A stretch of 35,578 bases of DNA from a virus. Below the pieces are notes generated by a model. The model was given only the letters and a program-made list of their open reading frames with translations. It was not told the origin of the DNA and did no database searches. Both the position numbers and the translations under genes were made by a program. Shown in pieces: positions 32,789 through 35,578 of this stretch. The stretch is taken from the IMG/VR virus record IMGVR_UViG_3300037296_000043, positions 1 to 35,578 of that record, one strand, 5' to 3'. Position 1 is the stretch's first letter. Each line of letters starts with the position of its first letter.

Positions 32789-33897
32789 TGACTGATCTAA
32801 GCCAAGTAGACATTGAGCAGGGAAAAGTGAACGTCGAAGTGTTCAATCAAACAGACGCCGCCTTATCTGTGCTTACGGAGAAGTATAGCAGCATCCCTGA
32901 CGTAACCACGAAGGACGGTTACGAGTTTGTGAAAGCTGGCGTGAAAGAGCTGACAGGGTACCGCACCAACCTGGACGCCGAGCGTAAGCGGATCAAACAG
33001 CCGTACCTGGAGGCTGGGCGCATCATTGACGCCGAGGCCAAGCGCATCACCGAAAAGCTGGTAGTTCTTGAAGACCCAATGAAAGTCGAGAAAAAGAAGA
33101 TCGACGACCAGAAGAAGCGCCAGGAAGAAGAACGCATGACCCGGCTGGCGGAAAAAGTGCAGGCCATTTACTCAATGATTACCAAGGCGCGAAACGAGCC
33201 AAGCGCTGCAATCGCCAAAATGATCGACGAATTGGACGCAATCGACACCAAGCGCGACTACTACGATCTGACCCGAGAGGCCATTAAGGCGCAGCAGGAC
33301 GTGTTGCAGGATCTGTCTGAAATGTACGGCCAGCAGCTCAAGTACGAACAGGCCCAGATAGAGCAGGAGCGGTTTCGCAAGGAGCAAGCCATCGAGCAAG
33401 AGACGCGCCGGATCAGCGACAAAGTAAACCAGATGCGCATGATCCCGGCGGATCTTATGGGGCGCCCGGCTAGTGAGATTGAGGGCAACTTGAAGAACCT
33501 GCAAAACTACGACATCCCGCGTGACGAGTTTGGCGACCAGTACGATGAAGGCCAGGCCGCACGGAAGAAAGCCATACAGCAGCTGGAAGGCATGCTGAAA
33601 CAGCAGCGCATGGTTGATGAAGCGCAGGCGAAGATCGACGCCCAAGCAAAGATCGACGCGGAAGAAGTCAAAGCCGCGAGCCTACCAGCAGAGCCTGAAG
33701 CTGTGGAAGTTCCCGCGAAGGAAGTACCGGATGCGTGGTCAGAGCTGATCGCAACAACCGAATCATTCCAGCCTGAGACAAAATCAGAGGCAACCCCCCT
33801 TGAGACATCTGACGAACTTTCGGGGTGGTGCGAAAAATGGGGTGTGTCCCGCCAGGCCCGCAATGAGCTGAACGACATTCTTAGTCGCTACCTGTAA
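32788..33897 (+). CDS. Coiled-coil protein (DUF1351-like), recombination partner
   Basis: The 369-residue protein is dominated by charged helix. The region YRTNLDAERKRIKQPYLEAG, then IIDAEAKRITEKLVVLEDPM, resembles DUF1351-type phage proteins encoded beside annealing proteins. The central part is a long coiled coil and the end has an acidic, Ala/Glu/Pro-rich tail followed by WCEKWGVSRQARNELNDIL. I placed the start at ATG 32788 (AAGGAAGG upstream; TAATG overlap with the annealing gene). The longer frame from 32668 is an artefact of the overlap. The role as a partner is inferred from context. Confidence 0.6.
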   Translation: MTDLSQVDIEQGKVNVEVFNQTDAALSVLTEKYSSIPDVTTKDGYEFVKAGVKELTGYRTNLDAERKRIKQPYLEAGRIIDAEAKRITEKLVVLEDPMKVEKKKIDDQKKRQEEERMTRLAEKVQAIYSMITKARNEPSAAIAKMIDELDAIDTKRDYYDLTREAIKAQQDVLQDLSEMYGQQLKYEQAQIEQERFRKEQAIEQETRRISDKVNQMRMIPADLMGRPASEIEGNLKNLQNYDIPRDEFGDQYDEGQAARKKAIQQLEGMLKQQRMVDEAQAKIDAQAKIDAEEVKAASLPAEPEAVEVPAKEVPDAWSELIATTESFQPETKSEATPLETSDELSGWCEKWGVSRQARNELNDILSRYL

Positions 33898-33903
33898 CCG
33901 ATA

Positions 33904-33919
33904 GGGCGCTACGGCGCCC
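33904..33919 (+). other. Stable UACG tetraloop hairpin between genes
   Basis: GGGCGC-TACG-GCGCCC is a perfect 6-bp GC-rich stem closed by a C-G pair around a UACG loop, one of the very stable UNCG-type tetraloops. No T-run follows, so it is not a standard terminator. It lies 17 bp before the exonuclease start (GGAG at 33927-33930) and could protect or attenuate the mRNA. Confidence 0.6.
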
Positions 33920-33936
33920 GTAACCTGGAGAACACC

Positions 33937-34542
33937 ATGAATAGAGTATTGGCATTTGACACCGAAACAACCGGCCTGCCGGACTGGAAGAACCCAAGCG
34001 ACAGCCACCACCAGCCGCACCTGGTACAGCTGGCCGCGATACTGGCCGACGAGGACACCGGCAAGATCATTTCCAGCATGGACGTGATTATCAAACCCAA
34101 CGGCTGGGAGATCCCGCAGGTAGTAACCGATATCCACGGGATTACCACGGAATTCGCCACTGAAGTGGGCGTGGCAGAGGAAGATGCCCTGTCTATGCTG
34201 TTTCAAATGGTGGGTAAGGCCAAGCGCCTGGCGCACAACAAGACTTTCGACCAGCGCATCATCCGCATTGGCGCTAAGCGCTATTTGAACGAAGCGGTCC
34301 AAGAGCAATGGGCCAGAAAAGACAACTTCGAGTGCACCGTGCAGATGGCCAAGCCCATTATGGAAATGCAGCCCAAGGGCCGGTACGGTTTCAAATCGCC
34401 GAAACTGTCCGAAGCCTACCTGTATTTCTTCGGCAAGGAGCTGGTGGACGCGCACAGCGCTATGGCCGATGCCAAAGCCTGCCTCGATATTTACTTGGCC
34501 ATGAAGGAGCTGAAAGGTGCTGATACTGACACGGCGCTTTAA
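33937..34542 (+). CDS. DnaQ-like (DEDDh) 3'-5' exonuclease
   Basis: The 201-residue protein carries all five catalytic residues of the DEDDh exonuclease family: Asp8 and Glu10 (FDTETTG), Asp105 (NKTFDQR), His173 and Asp178 (DAHSAMADA). Two metal ions bound by these acids remove nucleotides from 3' ends. Beside a Rad52-like annealing protein it may trim ends for recombination or proofread. GGAG is 6 bp before ATG 33937. The end overlaps csrA by 26 bp. Confidence 0.88.
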   Translation: MNRVLAFDTETTGLPDWKNPSDSHHQPHLVQLAAILADEDTGKIISSMDVIIKPNGWEIPQVVTDIHGITTEFATEVGVAEEDALSMLFQMVGKAKRLAHNKTFDQRIIRIGAKRYLNEAVQEQWARKDNFECTVQMAKPIMEMQPKGRYGFKSPKLSEAYLYFFGKELVDAHSAMADAKACLDIYLAMKELKGADTDTAL

Positions 34543-34714
34543 CGAAAAGATTGTGATCGAGACAGCAAGCGGGGAAGTGATCGAAGTATTCCCGCTGGCG
34601 GTCAACGGTTCACAAATAAAGATCGGGGTGAACGCATCCCGTGAAACCGCGATTGACCGTGAAGAAATCGCAATCAAAAAGAAGGAAAGCAAAAATGCCA
34701 ACAAAAGTGGATAA
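34517..34714 (+). CDS. csrA: CsrA/RsmA-like translational regulator
   Basis: The 65-residue product starts MLILTRRFNEKIVIE and contains IKIGVNASRETAIDREEI, the core signature of CsrA. Leu4 and the RNA-binding Arg (here Arg48 in DREEI, Arg44 in E. coli) are kept; a few residues are inserted between strands 1 and 2. CsrA dimers bind GGA motifs in mRNA leaders and block or alter translation. A phage copy could retune host mRNAs or its own. Start is GTG with AAGGAG 7 bp upstream, inside the exonuclease gene; it also overlaps the next gene by 20 bp. Confidence 0.88.
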   Translation: MLILTRRFNEKIVIETASGEVIEVFPLAVNGSQIKIGVNASRETAIDREEIAIKKKESKNANKSG

Positions 34715-35051
34715 GTTCATTGAGGATCTGGACGGCGGTGTATTCGAGGAAAAGCTGTCACAGATCCTGAGTGACGTGGCTGGCGCCGTGATCGACCAGG
34801 GCAAGCTGGGGAAGGTGAATATTTCGTTCACCATCCGCCAGATTGGTAACAGTCACCAGGTGCAGGTTGACCACACGCTGAAGTACCAGCGCCCAACCGC
34901 ACGCGGCAGCATGAGCGAGGACAACACCACCAGCACGCCCATGCACGTTGGCAGCCGTGGCGCCCTGACGTTCTTTGCCGAAAACCAGGCGCAAATATTT
35001 GACCGCAGCGGGCAACCGGCTAAAACCCCATACCCAGATGACGGTCGGTAA
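34695..35051 (+). CDS. Unknown early phage protein, 118 residues
   Basis: The protein begins MPTKVDKFIEDLDGGVFEEKL and has a two-part form: a short helical start, then beta strands (KVNISFTIRQIG, HQVQVDHTLKYQRP) and a Thr/Pro-rich end. I placed the start at ATG 34695 with AGGAAAG upstream; an ATG 18 codons earlier lies inside csrA. I do not recognise a named family. It is coupled to csrA and is followed by the DUF2303 gene. Confidence 0.6.
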   Translation: MPTKVDKFIEDLDGGVFEEKLSQILSDVAGAVIDQGKLGKVNISFTIRQIGNSHQVQVDHTLKYQRPTARGSMSEDNTTSTPMHVGSRGALTFFAENQAQIFDRSGQPAKTPYPDDGR

Positions 35052-35087
35052 CGCCGGTCTTACTCAACCACGAATAAGGAAACGATC

Positions 35088-35578
35088 ATGGATAAGTCAG
35101 CTATTGAGCAAATCCAGCAGTGCCACACCACTGACGTTCTGAATGCAGCCCTCGATCAAGAAGATCTCGCCGTGCCCATTCTGGTAGCACCGGACAACTA
35201 CAAAATTCACGATCTGGAAAGCAAGCTAACCGGACGTGTTCGGTACCGGGGCAAATTTGAAACCCGAATCCCGGAATCGTTCATCAGCTACTGCGCAGAT
35301 CACGACGTTGTGGGCGCTGTGTGCTTTGTCGATCCCGAGAGCATGAATGCGGTGTCGGTATTGAACCTGGGTACCGAGTCAGCGCCAGGACACGGCGACT
35401 TCACGGCAACTCTGAACATGAAGCGCACAGCAGAGTTCACGGCGCTACTGGAAGTGAACGGCAAGAAAGTAACGCAGCGTACTCTGGCTGAGTTCGTTGA
35501 GGATTGGCGGCACTGTTTCGCTGCCCTGGACAACGAAGGCAAGCCCGTGAACCTGGCCCGCGCGATTATGGCCATTCG
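35088..35578 (+). CDS. DUF2303 (YfdQ-like) protein, cut by window end
   Basis: At least 163 codons are present and the frame is open at the window edge. The sequence has the DUF2303 pattern: NYKIHDLESKLTGRVRYRG, TRIPESFISYCADH, then CFVDPESMNAVSVLNLG and HGDFTATLNMKRTAEF. The family is common in prophages and phages and has no firm function. ATG 35088 has AAGGA 7 bp upstream. The missing part lies beyond the window. Confidence 0.8.
   Translation, partial: MDKSAIEQIQQCHTTDVLNAALDQEDLAVPILVAPDNYKIHDLESKLTGRVRYRGKFETRIPESFISYCADHDVVGAVCFVDPESMNAVSVLNLGTESAPGHGDFTATLNMKRTAEFTALLEVNGKKVTQRTLAEFVEDWRHCFAALDNEGKPVNLARAIMAI

Noticed and set aside
1-35578. tRNA genes, integrase, CI-type repressor, reverse transcriptase or diversity-generating repeats
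   Set aside because: I looked for these because of the temperate-looking layout and the fibre gene. No matching sequence was found within the window.

Overview
The window is part of the genome of a tailed, short-tailed (podovirus-type) bacteriophage or prophage with a P22-like virion and lambda-like early functions. I see no host chromosomal genes, rRNA or tRNA. A gammaproteobacterial host is the best guess, from the P22-type head and tail genes, lambda P-type helicase loader, DUF1367/DUF1376/DUF2303 proteins and a CsrA homologue. The species cannot be read from the sequence. No integrase or CI-type repressor is in view, so a temperate lifestyle is likely but not proven.

Layout. (1) 12-1749, plus strand: lysis cassette. 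A fused alpha/beta-hydrolase plus T7-type amidase is followed by a small PD-(D/E)XK nuclease and a holin. (2) 1715-14277, plus strand: packaging and virion genes in the order of P22 genes 1-8-5-4-10-26-14-7-20, namely terminase subunits, portal, scaffold, coat, tail hub proteins, a coiled-coil/collar needle-like protein, a gp14-like protein and two ejection proteins. A sulfotransferase gene is inserted in this series. (3) 14285-25579: one gene of 3764 codons for a polyvalent (DarB-like) protein in the slot of P22 gene 16. It carries an ADP-ribosyltransferase-like segment, an N6-adenine methyltransferase, an SF2 helicase, an HExxH metallopeptidase and a C-terminal membrane segment. A second, out-of-frame gene of 111 codons is embedded in its disordered linker. 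(4) 25643-28144: tail fibre or spike whose distal two thirds is visibly AT-richer. (5) 28145-28454: scar region between convergent operons, with the start of an M15-type peptidase gene and the end of a second DUF1367 gene fused end to end. (6) 28455-31348, minus strand: Cro-like regulator, DUF1376 replication protein, P-type helicase loader, DUF1367 and an HNH/AP2 endonuclease. The DUF1376 gene contains a 9-copy hexamer repeat flanked by two 34-bp iteron blocks, a good candidate replication origin. (7) 31472-35578, plus strand: a divergent early operon with a small membrane protein, Rad52-like annealing protein, coiled-coil partner, DnaQ-type exonuclease, CsrA homologue and DUF2303 protein (cut by the window end).

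How it fits together. Divergent promoters at about 31349-31471 would drive replication leftward and recombination/host-takeover genes rightward. The late plus-strand block builds a P22-like particle that should eject the gp7/gp20-like proteins and the giant protein with the DNA. The lysis cassette then releases progeny. The observations most worth following are the embedded gene inside the giant gene, the iteron-type origin inside the replication gene, the esterase-amidase fusion with its own internal ribosome binding site, and the deletion scar at 28263-28454.
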